Below are positions 9,640 through 20,600 of a stretch of DNA of 64,000 nt, piece by piece. The notes beneath the pieces are model-generated. The model was not told where the DNA came from and did not search any database. It saw only the letters and a list, made by a program, of their open reading frames with translations. Within the stretch, counting starts at the first letter, position 1; every line of letters begins with the position of its first letter. Made by a program: the position numbers and the translations under genes. The stretch is from Chrysophaeum taylorii (lineage: Eukaryota > Sar > Pelagophyceae > Pelagomonadales > Pelagomonadaceae), in contig JAQMWT010000040.1 in the NCBI GenBank assembly GCA_029834535.1, forward strand, positions 310,001 through 374,000. The letters are read 5' to 3'.

Positions 9640-11760
9640 CTATGCAAAGTCGTCTATGTCGTCGATGTCCATCGTCGTCTCCTCCTCCACCTCCTCGTAA
9701 TTGTTGTCCTTTTCAACCTTTAAACCACGGGGCAGTACTCTTCCCTGTGCTTATACATGGAGCGCCAGGAAGCTGGTTTGGAGCCGCTGAAGAAGGTGGG
9801 GCGTTTCGCGCGGAGCCACTGGAACGTCAACCAGCCCGACTTTCTTGAGACCGTCCTTGTTGCTTTCATCGAATACCGCCTCGATGGTCAGGTCAAGTCC
9901 CCTTTTTGCCAGGCGCATGCGCGAGGTCTCCTATACGACCAAGGGTGTACCCCCCTGACCATCCCCCCGCACGGCCCTTTGCGGAGATGAGCGAGTTTCG
10001 ACATGCTGAGAGGCTCGACGACAGGAAGTCATCTACGCGAATAGCTTAACTTCTCGGCATATGGGAAGCTCCAGACACGAGGAGAGTCGCCGCCGGAGCA
10101 AAGGAGCCGCGCCGCTGGGTGAGGGACCTTCAGTCAGAATGCGGTGTGATACGCGAGGGCGAACGTCGAGGTGGTCACCTTTTTCGGCATCCGCGGGCCC
10201 GTCACCGCGGCCGTCGGCAACTGCCGCCGCCTCGCGCTCGGCTCTGCACTTACTCTACCCGCAGGCCTTCTTCTTTTTCAAATTCAAGGAGGTCTCACAC
10301 CTGATGAGGCGTCGCAACCCCCCGATCGGAAGATCCGAGCAGCCGTTCTTGCATCGCGTTCGTGATTTCCGCGTTGGTCGCGTCTTGCTTGGCGCGCATC
10401 TAGGTCTCGTCCTCCTGGGCGCGGGCCGCCTCCTTGGCTTTACGCTCGCCCAGGAGGTCCGACAGCACACTTGGTCAAACCATGCCCGTCGGTGATTTGA
10501 ATGCGGGTGTCTGTCTGATACGCCGCTCTTCCTAGTCAACTCCAGGATACGCGCCTCCTCGGGGTTGACCTCACGCTCGGACTGCCGCCACTTGATGATT
10601 GATACCCTGGACGTGGCTGTCATGACAGGCCATGACAGTATTGCACTTGCGGTTGATGGTGGCCGGCACAACGCAGGAGTCGCCAAGGCCAGCCGCGGAC
10701 TTCATCTTGGCATTACCCTTTCCGTCGACATATTGGGGTGTCTCGTCGAGGTTCAGGACGCGGGCGGGGGTTGACGATGATTCCGCCCTCGTCCAGGATT
10801 CCCGCGTCAACGTTTTCAGCCCGGACGCCGTGGATACCTATGAAAGTGCTCATCGACCATTTCGTTGCTGTTCACAACGGGCCGCTTGGCCTCCATCTTC
10901 TGCTGGACCTTCTTGGTGAGCTTAGTCGTGTGCTGCGCGTAGTTCTAAGCAGGCGAAGGAATTGTGCGAGCGTACACCTCGGGGTGCAGAGAATCTCGAA
11001 GGCGGCGGGCGTCGTTGAAGCTCAAGCGCTAGCGGCCGCCCTTGCGGCGGTTCTGGACCCGTCGTGTTAGCAAAATGTGGATTACCTTGATGCCGATCTC
11101 CTCGTCGCCGGCCGCCTCCCGCACCCGGCTTATCTGAAACACCCAATCCACCAGCGCCTTCTCGCTTCGCTCTCCGTGAACAGCAATACGTCCCGGCGCA
11201 CGTGCGTCTTGGCGTCCTCCTGGGAGACCAGTCGCCCCTTGAGCCCGTCATGAATCTGCGTCACAGTAATGACGCCCTAACACTCCGAGTGCTAGGTCGA
11301 GCACCTCTTCGCCCCGACAACGTTCTCCTGACATTATTTGATGGCATCCGCGAAGATTTGCTCCGCAAGCCGCTTCTTCTCAGCGTCCGTCGTCGCCTTC
11401 TTCGCGTTGAACTTGAGCTCTGGTTTCGACTGACGCATCTTCCGCGCCGGCTTTGACTTTTGGCTCCTTTGGCGGCATCGCCTCTTTCACGCACGGCGAC
11501 AGCGCCTAGGTCACGGCGACAGTTGCGACTTTTCGGATGCACCCTTCAAGATTGCCCTGAGCATGTTATGATGGCGACGGGGCCAGGCGCTGAGTGGCGT
11601 GCACAAAAAAAAGGCTATGACGTGCTCTGGGCTAAGGATGGCACGAATCGAAGTGCGCTGTTGCTCGACGTCGACGTGAACGCTCTCGCGATACTCCGTT
11701 GCGTCGACGACGAGGAGGAGGCCAAGGACCTGCAGACGAAACGCAGCGTGCTGGGTTAAT
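9640..11760 (-). pseudogene. Decayed DDE transposase (pogo/CENP-B-like), copy A
   Basis: On the minus strand, transposase-like pieces appear in order in different frames with stops between them. Near 11460-11340 is a Lys-rich N-terminal piece (KATTDAEKKRLAEQIF). Near 11160-11040 is a helix-turn-helix-like piece (EKALVDWVFQISRVREAAG). At 10571..10810 is the best piece, with VLNLDETPQYVDGKGNAK, the typical surroundings of the first catalytic Asp in the DDE fold. A last piece near 9890-9770 (SNKDGLKKVGLVDVPVA) resembles the C-terminal NKRAWIEAGLFPYPA of copy B. No continuous reading frame remains, so it is almost certainly dead. Exact ends are unknown. The sequence AACCACGGGGCAGTACT at 9723 may mark one terminus. 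Confidence 0.6.
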
Positions 11761-12745
11761 GGTCAGCGCCACGGAAGATTAGCTCTGCAAGAGATCGCGG
11801 TGATGCTACTCAACATAGTTTTTCGTCCCAATCGTATTGCCGTTTTGCACGAGGTGATGGTGCCCGGGCTCGGCTTTGAGCCCCGGGGCTACGACAGCGT
11901 CCTGTTACAATGCGTTCGTTTGCTCGCGTAAGCGGCTTCTTCTTCTTCTCTTCTTCTTTAATTGAGGAGAGGAGTGGACAGGACATCAGTTCGGAGTTCG
12001 TGGAGCTCGATGATGAACTGGATTGAGTGGTTCCTCCTTCAGCATCTTCGCCAGCACCATGAGAGCTCGTGCGACATAACGGCTCGTGACGGCTAGAGAG
12101 GCTAAGTTGAGGTCCTCAAATGGGCGCGAGTTGGCGCGAACGGGTGGAGCGGCGAATAGACGTGAGTCTCGGGCAAGTCGCAAGTCTGTCCTCGAATGAG
12201 CGCGGTTAAAAAACGGATATCCTTGCAGCGCGTGCACCTGCTTCTGAGCGGCTGAAACCGGGCACATCGAGATCATCGAGTGGGCGCCGCGCTTAAACGG
12301 ACGCGCTCTAAAGCGTCGGCGGCAGCAGTGGAAAGTGGCGGCCACTTCGAGGTCATCTAATGGGAGTGTCTGTGGAACAGGAAGAGTCACGCGCGGTAGC
12401 CGCAAATTACGGCAACCGCGACTCTCTCAAGGGTGTTTCAGTCAGTACACCCGTGGTGGAATGCGCAGGCGACGCCGGCGCCGCGAGGGGGGAAGCCGTC
12501 TCTCCGCCAACTGTACGTAGAGGCGTGGACATCTAGCGGCTCTTATGTGGGCTCGCGCTCTCGATGTTCCTCGTGAACGTGGGACACGACGATCCGGGGC
12601 GACATCCATAAAGAAAAGAGGGCCGACGGAAACCCGACGACCTCGTGGCCTCTGGGCGTCGCACACCTATAACAAGAGCAGGGCGTGCTCTTCTACGCCT
12701 AAAGCTAGCTATGCTGGGATAGATATCTATCACAGGGGTCCGACT
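11761..12745. other. No gene recognised
   Basis: About 1 kb between transposase relic A and the 3' end of the TBCB gene. Short frames on both strands are Arg-rich shadows without domains. The part nearest 12745 probably contains the TBCB 3' UTR. Confidence 0.5.
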
Positions 12746-13648
12746 TCACAGCTCCTCGTCGTCGTCGTCCTCCTCCTCGTCGTCGTCGTCAAGGATCTCG
12801 GGAAAGTCGCCAACCTCGACGTTTTTCGGTCGGACGAAGGTGCCGTGGTTTGGTGGCGCCTCGAAGATTCGGTTGCCCTTGATAGAGCCGTCGTTCTTGC
12901 CGAGGGGTTCATCCAAGCACACGCCGACCCAGACGCCGTCCTGTAAGTCGGGGACGCAACCGAGGAAGGCGACGACGCCGCGACGGGCGCCGGGCGCGAC
13001 CCGGCATCTCGCCCCCAACACGACGTGCTTGGCGTCGTCGAGGGTCGGGGCCGCATCACCGACAGGTTTGGCCACTTTGCGCTGCTCGCGGAAATACTCG
13101 CGAAGCGTGCCCTTGCGCTGGTCGTAGGTCTCGTCGGACATTACGTACTTTTCGACGAGTTCGACGTTCTCGAGGGCGCCTCCCCTCGATATCGAGTGGG
13201 GGTCGAGGTCGCGGACGTGGATGGTCATGCCTGACTGCACCGAGTAATACCCCAACATCTTCGAATCATCGTCGAGCGCGCAGATGTCAGCGCCGCCGTC
13301 TCGCAAAACGAGCCGCTGGCTGCTCGCGGGAGTGCCGTGGTGCAGGTAGAGCCTCGCCTTGAGGTCAGCGATAGTCGTGTGGAGATTGAACCGCAGCGAC
13401 AGCATGCGCTGGTTCAGGTTCTCGTGCGTCACCTCGACGGCGACGACGTCCTCCGGCAACAGGTCGTACTGCTCGCCGTCTTTTGCGGTCACCCAGTCCC
13501 GGATGGCGCGCATGTCGGCGTTCTCTATGCGCTCGCCTCCGGGTGAGGAGGAGGAAGAAGAAGAAGAACAAGCCGACGATTTCGCCTGCGCGGCGAACCG
13601 ACGATCCCGGCCGAGGGTCTCCGCGAGGGTGCCATCGACGTCTTCCAT
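12746..13648 (-). CDS. TBCB: Tubulin-folding cofactor B (TBCB)
   Basis: The 300-residue cytosolic cofactor captures alpha-tubulin after the chaperonin and works with TBCE in tubulin folding and recycling. The frame remains open for 56 codons upstream, but that extension is low-complexity; the ATG at 13648 beginning MEDVDG is the natural start. Residues about 69-147 form a ubiquitin-like fold (LRFNLHTTIADLKARL, ending GMTIHVRDLDP). A coiled linker contains YDQRKGTLREYFREQRK. Residues about 210-277 are a CAP-Gly domain with VWVGVCLDEPLGKNDGSIKG and NHGTFVRP. The tail is acidic and ends DEEL rather than the tyrosinated-like DMI/EEY seen in animals. It shares a 182-bp divergent promoter region with the ACT-domain gene. 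Confidence 0.95.
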   Translation of the reverse strand: MEDVDGTLAETLGRDRRFAAQAKSSACSSSSSSSSPGGERIENADMRAIRDWVTAKDGEQYDLLPEDVVAVEVTHENLNQRMLSLRFNLHTTIADLKARLYLHHGTPASSQRLVLRDGGADICALDDDSKMLGYYSVQSGMTIHVRDLDPHSISRGGALENVELVEKYVMSDETYDQRKGTLREYFREQRKVAKPVGDAAPTLDDAKHVVLGARCRVAPGARRGVVAFLGCVPDLQDGVWVGVCLDEPLGKNDGSIKGNRIFEAPPNHGTFVRPKNVEVGDFPEILDDDDEEEDDDDEEL

Positions 13649-13830
13649 CGCGTCGCTGTTGCAACGGTTCCTTCTCTCAATGTTGTTGTTCCGTCCGTTA
13701 GTTATGGTTGTTTCAAAAATGCCCAGTACGTACGTAACGTTACAAAATCCCCCCCCCCCAATAGAGTAGAGCAACAACAAGTAAGGGTTAGTTTGAAGAC
13801 AGAAAATTCGTCGCACGCGAGTTGAAGAAG
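13649..13830. promoter_or_regulatory. Divergent promoter region TBCB / ACT-domain gene
   Basis: Only 182 bp separate the ATGs of two divergent genes, so it must hold both 5' UTRs and core promoters. It contains a run of about eleven C (or G) near 13750 and an AT-rich stretch on each side. No clear TATA box is visible. Confidence 0.6.
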
Positions 13831-14451
13831 ATGCGCGCCGCGCGGCGGTATATCGTCCAGATGCCGCGGGGCGAGGTGCCGCAGTTCTTCGTCAGGGTCG
13901 ACGGCACGCACCGGAGCGGTTTGATGAAGGACGCGGCAAAGTTGATCGCGAGCCGCGGGGCAAGCATTGCCTCCTCGCAGAAGATCGTCCTCGGGCAGAA
14001 GTTTTCGCTCCTCATGCACGTCTGGGTGCCCGGGACTGCGCCAAAGGCCGAGGAATTTCAGAAGGAACTTTCAAAGGCGGTCGGGTCCGGGGTTTCGTGC
14101 GTCGTTGACAAGCTCGACGCCGGGAGCTCTGACGAATATAAACTCGCGAGGTGTCCTCTCGAGCGCCGCCTCACCATCACTTGCCCGCAACGTCCGGGGC
14201 TGATATTCGCGGTCACGGATCTCTTGACCGCGCAGGGGTGCAATATCCCAAAGCTCGAGACAAAGACCTATTTTGCCGCTGATGAGACCGTCTTCCACCT
14301 CGATGCCCTCGTCCAGCTTCCCGAAGCGGCCAATGCCGACACGGTCGGCAAGGAGCTCGAGCTCATCATGGAGACCAACATCGACCGCGGCCTCAAGATT
14401 AGCTGGGACGACAGCGGCGCCCATCGCATAAACGTCCTCGAAGGCGCCTGA
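13831..14451 (+). CDS. Tandem ACT-domain regulatory protein (GcvR-like)
   Basis: The 206-residue soluble protein starts at the ATG at 13831. An upstream in-frame TTG, preceded by no better signal, extends the open frame by three codons. Two ACT folds are visible. The first, about residues 14-90, reads QFFVRVDGTHRSGLMKDAA and then GASIASSQK. The second, about 113-195, reads RLTITCPQRPGLIFAVTDLL and then GCNIPKLETK. This arrangement matches GcvR and other stand-alone ACT proteins that sense amino acids. No catalytic domain is attached. The ligand and partner are unknown. The UBR1-type gene follows on the same strand after 224 bp. Confidence 0.85.
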   Translation: MRAARRYIVQMPRGEVPQFFVRVDGTHRSGLMKDAAKLIASRGASIASSQKIVLGQKFSLLMHVWVPGTAPKAEEFQKELSKAVGSGVSCVVDKLDAGSSDEYKLARCPLERRLTITCPQRPGLIFAVTDLLTAQGCNIPKLETKTYFAADETVFHLDALVQLPEAANADTVGKELELIMETNIDRGLKISWDDSGAHRINVLEGA

Positions 14452-14675
14452 TGACGGGTCCAAAACGCTACCCGAAAAAAATGCCGGCCCCGAAGAAGAA
14501 GAAGAAGAAGAAGAGTAAACTAAACTAAACCCGGGAGTCGAGTCGCGTGGTTGGTTGAAGCACGGACGGACTTCACAGGTGGGGCCACCACGGTGCCGGT
14601 TCTGGGATTGAAGGTTGGGGCTGGGAAGCAGTACAAAGTATAGAAAAAAGTATGTAGTTGGTGCCAACCTCGAAG

Positions 14676-17600
14676 ATGGCCGGTGTCGATCAAGTTCGAC
14701 GCGAGCTGGGGTCGTCCGAGGAAGAGGGGTCGCAGTCTATTTGGTTGTGCGCACGGAGCGCCGCAGGTCGCGCCGGGCTCGTGGACCTGATGTACTCGAC
14801 GAGTGGTAGTAGCAGCAATCCGAACGCGAGCGTTCGGATTGCGCGGTCGCTGCTGGTGCCCGAGTTGGAGGATGTGGAGAGCTCGACGGAGGGTTTGGAG
14901 GCGTTGCTGTCGTGCGCGGCGTGCGCGCGGACGCTGGATCCGTCGGAAAACGACAGCAACGGCGTGGGCGCGACGCGGGCGCTCGAGGAGGTCGGTCGGC
15001 TGGCGCCGCGGCAGGTGTGCCAGTACGTATTCAAGCGGAACGACATCGTGTGGATCTGCCGGACGTGCCAGGCCGACGAGACGTGCGTCATGTGCAACGA
15101 GTGCTACCGGGAGTCGAGCCACCCGGGCCACGACGTTTACTTCTACAAGGCGCAGGCGGGCGGGTGTTGCGACTGCTTTCCGGTCGAAGACCACCAGCTC
15201 TTGACGAGCGGCGGGTTCAAGTTCTTCGACGAGCTCGAAGGCACCGAGCTCTTCGCGGGCTACGATCCCCGGACGGAGGAAATCGTGTACGAGCGAGCGT
15301 CGAGGGTCGTGATGCGCGAGCTCGAGCCCGAGGAAGATCTCGCCGAGATTTCCAACGCGAAAGAGGCTCGGAGGTGGCGGGGACCGGACGGCTCATTCTC
15401 TGGCACCGAGGAGGAAGAAGAAGGGGTCTCGGTGATCGCGACCAGAGGCCACGACATGTACGTGCGTGGTTCGAGCGGGTTCGTGAAGCGCAAGGCCGCG
15501 GGAGTCGCGACGCAGCGGCGACCGATCGGGCTGCTCGCGCGCGCGGCCGGCGGGAGGCGCGCGGCGACCGACTCGGAGAGATGGCTCCGGACATTCGGTG
15601 CCGACACCGAGGCCAAGGTGGTGGCGTTTTTGGAATTTTACGGCTGCTGGCTCGCCGAGGGTATGATTTTTGGGGGAAACGACGACGACGACGACGACGA
15701 GTCGCGGGCCGAGGCGTTGGTCGGGGTTACTAAAGAAGGCGGCGGCGAGGCCGCGCGTTTTATTTTTCCGTGGGTGTTTGGACTCGGACGAGACCGCGCG
15801 CGAGCGATCGTGCGGGGTCTCTCTCGGAAAGAAAACTCCGTGTCGACGGCGTGCGTCGCCTTCAGAGACCAAGTCGTTCGCCTGTGCCTGCACGCCGGGT
15901 ACGCGGTCGGCTTCCGCCGGGACGAAAAAGATTCGTGGCGCGTCACTTTCTCGGAGACTCCGCGCGCGGCCGAGCCGAGGCTAGATTCCGGGAGGGACGT
16001 GACGCGAGTCTTCCGTTCTCGTTCTACCCGACGAGTATGGTGCGCGACGCTGCGGGTTGGACACGTCGTCGTGCGACGCGCTCGTCGCGTCGACGGCGTC
16101 GTCCTCGAGGCCTCGGTCCCGACTATCCAGGGAAACTGCGGCGACGCGGACGCCTGGGATCCCGCGGGCTTTTGCGCGCGGCACGGCGCGAACGCGGCCG
16201 TCGATCCGCTGCGCGCGGCGCCGCGCGAGCTCGTCGACCAGTGTGCGGCCGTCGTCGACGAGTGCGCGCGCGCGATTCTCCTCGCGTGCGCCGACGCGGT
16301 CGGCGCCTACGCCCTAACGGACGACGAGGACGCGAGCGCGTGCGAGGAGGAGGACGAGGGCTCGCGCGCCGCGCGCGCGGCGGCCGCCGCGCTTCGGGCG
16401 TGCGCTCGGCGGTTTGGCGGCGCCGCCGCGAGAAGGCGATCGGATAGTAGGCGCGACGACGAGTACGTCGCGCTCGTGCTGCACCAGGACGACGTCCACA
16501 CGTACGAGGAGGTGATGTCGCCGCTCCAGATGCTGGGGCTCGCGGCGCGCGAGAGTCGGGCCCTCGCGCTCGAGGCGCACGACGCGGGCGAGTCGGTCGT
16601 GCGGCGCGGCACGCGACGCCGCATTCGGCAGCTCGCGGCCGTGCTTCGCGGACGCGGCGTTTTGGTGAGCGTTCGGTCGCGCGAGACTACGGCCCGGGGC
16701 GAGACGGCCCGCGCGGCGATCCGATGGCTCCACCGCCTCGCGATGAGCTCGGACGCGCTCTGCCGCCTCGTCTGCGACCGTTTTGATTTCGACGCGCTCA
16801 AGGCGCTCCTCCGCGCCGACGCCCGCCTCTCCAAACCGACGGTCCTCGCGCTCCACGCGCTCTACCTGACCCTCATGGCCGACCAGCAGTTCAAGAGGGT
16901 CATCGCGACGGCCTACGCGGCCGTCTACGCCGAGATGACGGCCGACTACGCGCGCGGCGTCGGCGTTTCCGACCGCGCCCTCTACTCGCTCAGCGTCCAG
17001 TTCTTGAACCGCGCGACCTTTGTCGTCGACCTCGTCGAGCGCCACGCGCTCCTCGAGACCCTCGCCGTCTCTCTCTGCGCCGCGCTCGATACCGCTGCCG
17101 AACCGCGAGAAGAAGAAGAAGAAGAAGAAGAAGAAGAAGAAGAAGAACAACAACAACAACATGAGTCGTCGCCCTCGTCGATCCCGTTCGTCGCGCTTCC
17201 CGAGGCGCTTTCGCGGGACGACGAGGCTCGAGAGTTCTGCGAATCGGCGACCGCGCGTCGCGTCGTCGGCATGGCCCACGTCGTTCTCCTGCACCGGCGG
17301 TACTCGCCCATCATCGCCGACTTGAAGTGTGTCCTGAACATCGAGGGCATGGCCGAGCAGTTTGTCGCGCGGTGCCTGGCCTCCTGGCTGAGCGCGCTCG
17401 CGCGCGTCCACGGCGTCGACGCCCAGACGCGCCGCACGCACCTCGACGCTCACGTCGAGTGGGAGAACCGCGAGTGGATGTTCGCCTTCAACGTCAACAT
17501 CTCGGTCTCGAGCGTCTTCGACGTCCTCGCCGCCTGGGTCCGCCGCGCGTGGACCAGCCCGGCGGCGCCCGCCAAGTGCGCGCTCGTCGAGTCCCTCTGC

Positions 17601-20600
17601 CTCGCCGCGCTCGCGATTCTCGGCAAACGCTTGCCTTTGAAGAAGAAGAAGAAGAATAAAGAAGAAGAAGAAGAAAGGCTCGACCTGGACGCCGCGTTGC
17701 GGCGCGGGCGGCTGTTCGCGGGCAAGCCGAGCTTCCACTTGCCGCTCCACCGGTTCGTCGCGCACGTCGCGTGCGAAGTCGCCAAGAGCAAGGGCCTAAA
17801 CGGCGTGCTGGCGTCGGTGTTGTCGCGGCTGGCCGCGCTTCCTACGACCTCGCTCGCGGCCGTCGTCGACGAGCCGCTGTGCGCGTTGCGGCTCGCGGCC
17901 CAGATCCGCGTCGGCTTGTGGCGAAGAAACGGCCACGCGATGAACGACCAGCTCATGAACTACTCGGAGCCGCCGTTTTGCAAGATGTTCCGGGACCTCG
18001 ACCTGGCCTTCCTTCAGTTGGTCGGGGTCGCCTACGGCGCCTCGAACGCGGCGCGGCACGTGCTCTTTCGCTTCGACTCGGCCGGCCCTTTGCTGCGGCG
18101 GCAGCACTCCTCTTCCTCCGACGCGGCGCCGCGTCCGGGACGCGAGGACGGGCTCGCCGAGAGGGAGAGACGCGACTCGTCGGCAAACCTCGCCGAGGAG
18201 GCGCTCTTGCTGCTGATCTTGATGGCGACCGAGGTGCCGCGGTCGCCCGACGACGACGAGGAGCCCCCGAGCCCGCCCGAGGTGGCCAAGACGCGGCGCG
18301 GGGCCGTGGACGTCGGGGCCCCGGGGGCCGCGCGTTCCGCGAGAGTCGCGGCGAACGTTCGCCGCGAGCTCGTGCATCGGCTCGCGGCGGGACCGTGCAC
18401 GCGCAGCGAGGTCCACGAGAGCTTCCAGCTGATCCCAAAGTCGGACGCGATGCCGGCGGCAGTTTTGGAGCGCATCCTCGAAGACGTCGCGGCGCGGCGG
18501 CCGGCCAAGGGCCTCGAACCCGAAAAACTCGAGCTCAGATCCGAGTGCTGGGCCGAGTTCGACGCGACGTTCTACCACCTCTCGCCGCAGGCCCGCGCCC
18601 GGGCCCTCGAGGCGATGCCGGCGGTCGGCGACGATTCGCCGATCGTCGGCCCGCCCCCGCCCGAACACCCGGCCTTCTCGAATTTCCGAAGAGATATTCT
18701 CGCGTGCGACGTCGTCCAGACGGCGGTCCGCGCGGCCCTCGCGAATCAATCCTGGACGACCGAGACCCTCGTCGGCACGGCGATCCACCTCCTCACGCTC
18801 GCCGCCCACGTCCTGCCGGCGCCCGCGTTTTCAGAACTCCTTTCGCGCGGCGACCCGTCGACCCTCGATCTCGTCGCGCGTCTCCTCCTCGAGGACGACG
18901 AGGGGGGGGGACGCCGCCTCGAGCCCAAGACGCGCGCGGGCGCGCGCTGGCTCGAGATTCGGGCGGCAGCTTCCGGTCTCCGCGCGCGAGAAGAAAAAAA
19001 GCCGCCGCCGCCGCCGCGAGAAAAGCAGCCGCCGCGAGAAAAGCCGTCGCCGCGCGAAGACGACCGCGGCAAACAGGCGCGCGACCGGATCCTCGCGTCG
19101 ATGAAACTCAAGTCCGACGCCTTCATGAGCATCCTCGACGACGACGACGACGAGGAGGAGGAGGAGGTGCTGCTGCCTGACTACGAAAGAGCGGCGGACC
19201 ACGAGATTCCGGCTCGTTTGGTCGTCCGCGACGACGTCGAGTGCATCGTGTGTCGCGAGCGCGGCTCGCGGACTCGGCCTCTCGGGTACGTCGCCTTTGC
19301 TCAGCGATCGCGAGCTCTCGCGCGCCGCGAATCGACGGGGACCTGCGGCGTCTTCGTTCGCCAGTGCGGCCACGCGCTCCACTACGACTGCTTCGACGAC
19401 TATTTCGCGACCGTCGTCCAAAGGTCCGAGGCGGCGGGCCACGTCGTCCTCGACGTCTCCACCGGCGAGTTCCAGTGTCCGCTCTGCAAGGTCCTCTCCA
19501 ACGCGATCGTCCCGGCCCTCGACGCCTTTCGCGCTCTTCCGCCGCCGGCTGCTGCTGCCGTCGAAGACGACGATTCGCTACCGCCCCCCGTCTGCGGACC
19601 TCCGTGCGGAACGCTCGATTCGCTGCTCGCGGCCCGTCGCGACGACGACGACGACGACGACGAGATTCCCGCTCTCTACGAGGCCGCGGCCCGTTCAGAG
19701 CGCGACGCGCCCGAGAACGCGCCCTCGCCCTCGAGAATCGAACGCCGGGATTGCAAAGAAGTCGCGGACGAAATTTCGAAATGGGCGACCGAAGGCCTCG
19801 CGGTCGCGCTCGCCTCGCGCGAAGAGCTCCCGGCGGTCCTCGACCCCGTCGTCCGCCGATTTCTCGTCTCGATGGGCGAAATCAACCGCGACAACAAGCT
19901 CGCGAAGGGCTACGAGGGGGCCGTCGCCTCGGTCGACGTCCTCGCGACTTCCCTCGCCTGCACGGTTTCGCTCGCCGATCACCAACAAAAGGAGATCGCC
20001 CGCTGTGCGCGCCTCGCCGACGTCCTCCGGTACGCGACCGCGGTCGCGCGAGCCGACCTCCGCGCCGCGCTTTCCGCCTCGCTCCTCGACGCCTCGCGCG
20101 ACGACGACGTGTCCTACTCCATGGCCGTCGACGACAACGCCGACCGTCGTCCAAACGCGAAGAGGCCTCTCCTCCGCGCGAACATCCTTTCTGTCTTGGC
20201 TCTTTTGCTCGCCGTTTTCGACGACGACCACCACCACCACCACCAAACCCTGCCTCCGATTCCCGTGCTCCTCGGCTTCCTCGCCCTCGCCGTCGCCGCG
20301 CAGCGCGCCTACCTCGACGACGACGACGCGTCGTCGAGACGCGACGATGGTCGTCTCGGCGCGGCGACTTTTTTTTTCGAAGAACGAGGAGGAGGTTCTG
20401 CGCGCTACGACGACGTGGCTGTCAGAGATTTTTTGAGACGCGCGACCCTCCTCCTCGACGCCTGGGGCCACCGCGTGCCGAAACGACCCCCCGACCCCGA
20501 CGCTCCCCTCGACGCCTGGCGACGCTATCTAGGGATCCCTTCGGTCGAAGCGATGCTCGCCTTCCCCGCCCTATCCTCCGCCGTTCGTCGATGGGCAGAA

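Noticed and set aside
13822-13830. TTG start codons upstream of ACT, MDR and UBR1 genes
   Set aside because: ATG codons lie 3 to 6 codons downstream in each case; nothing supports non-AUG initiation. The shared TTGAAGAAGATG at two genes may be coincidence.
15174-16136. Insert in the UBR box as a long spliceosomal intron
   Set aside because: It stays open for 321 codons, has gene-like codon use, carries Hint and LAGLIDADG motifs and starts and ends at Cys and Asn-Cys. The other ten inferred introns are 43-90 bp.
16314-17765. 483-codon minus-strand frame
   Set aside because: Antisense to the UBR1-type gene, low-complexity composition, including a Phe run opposite the poly-Glu tract.
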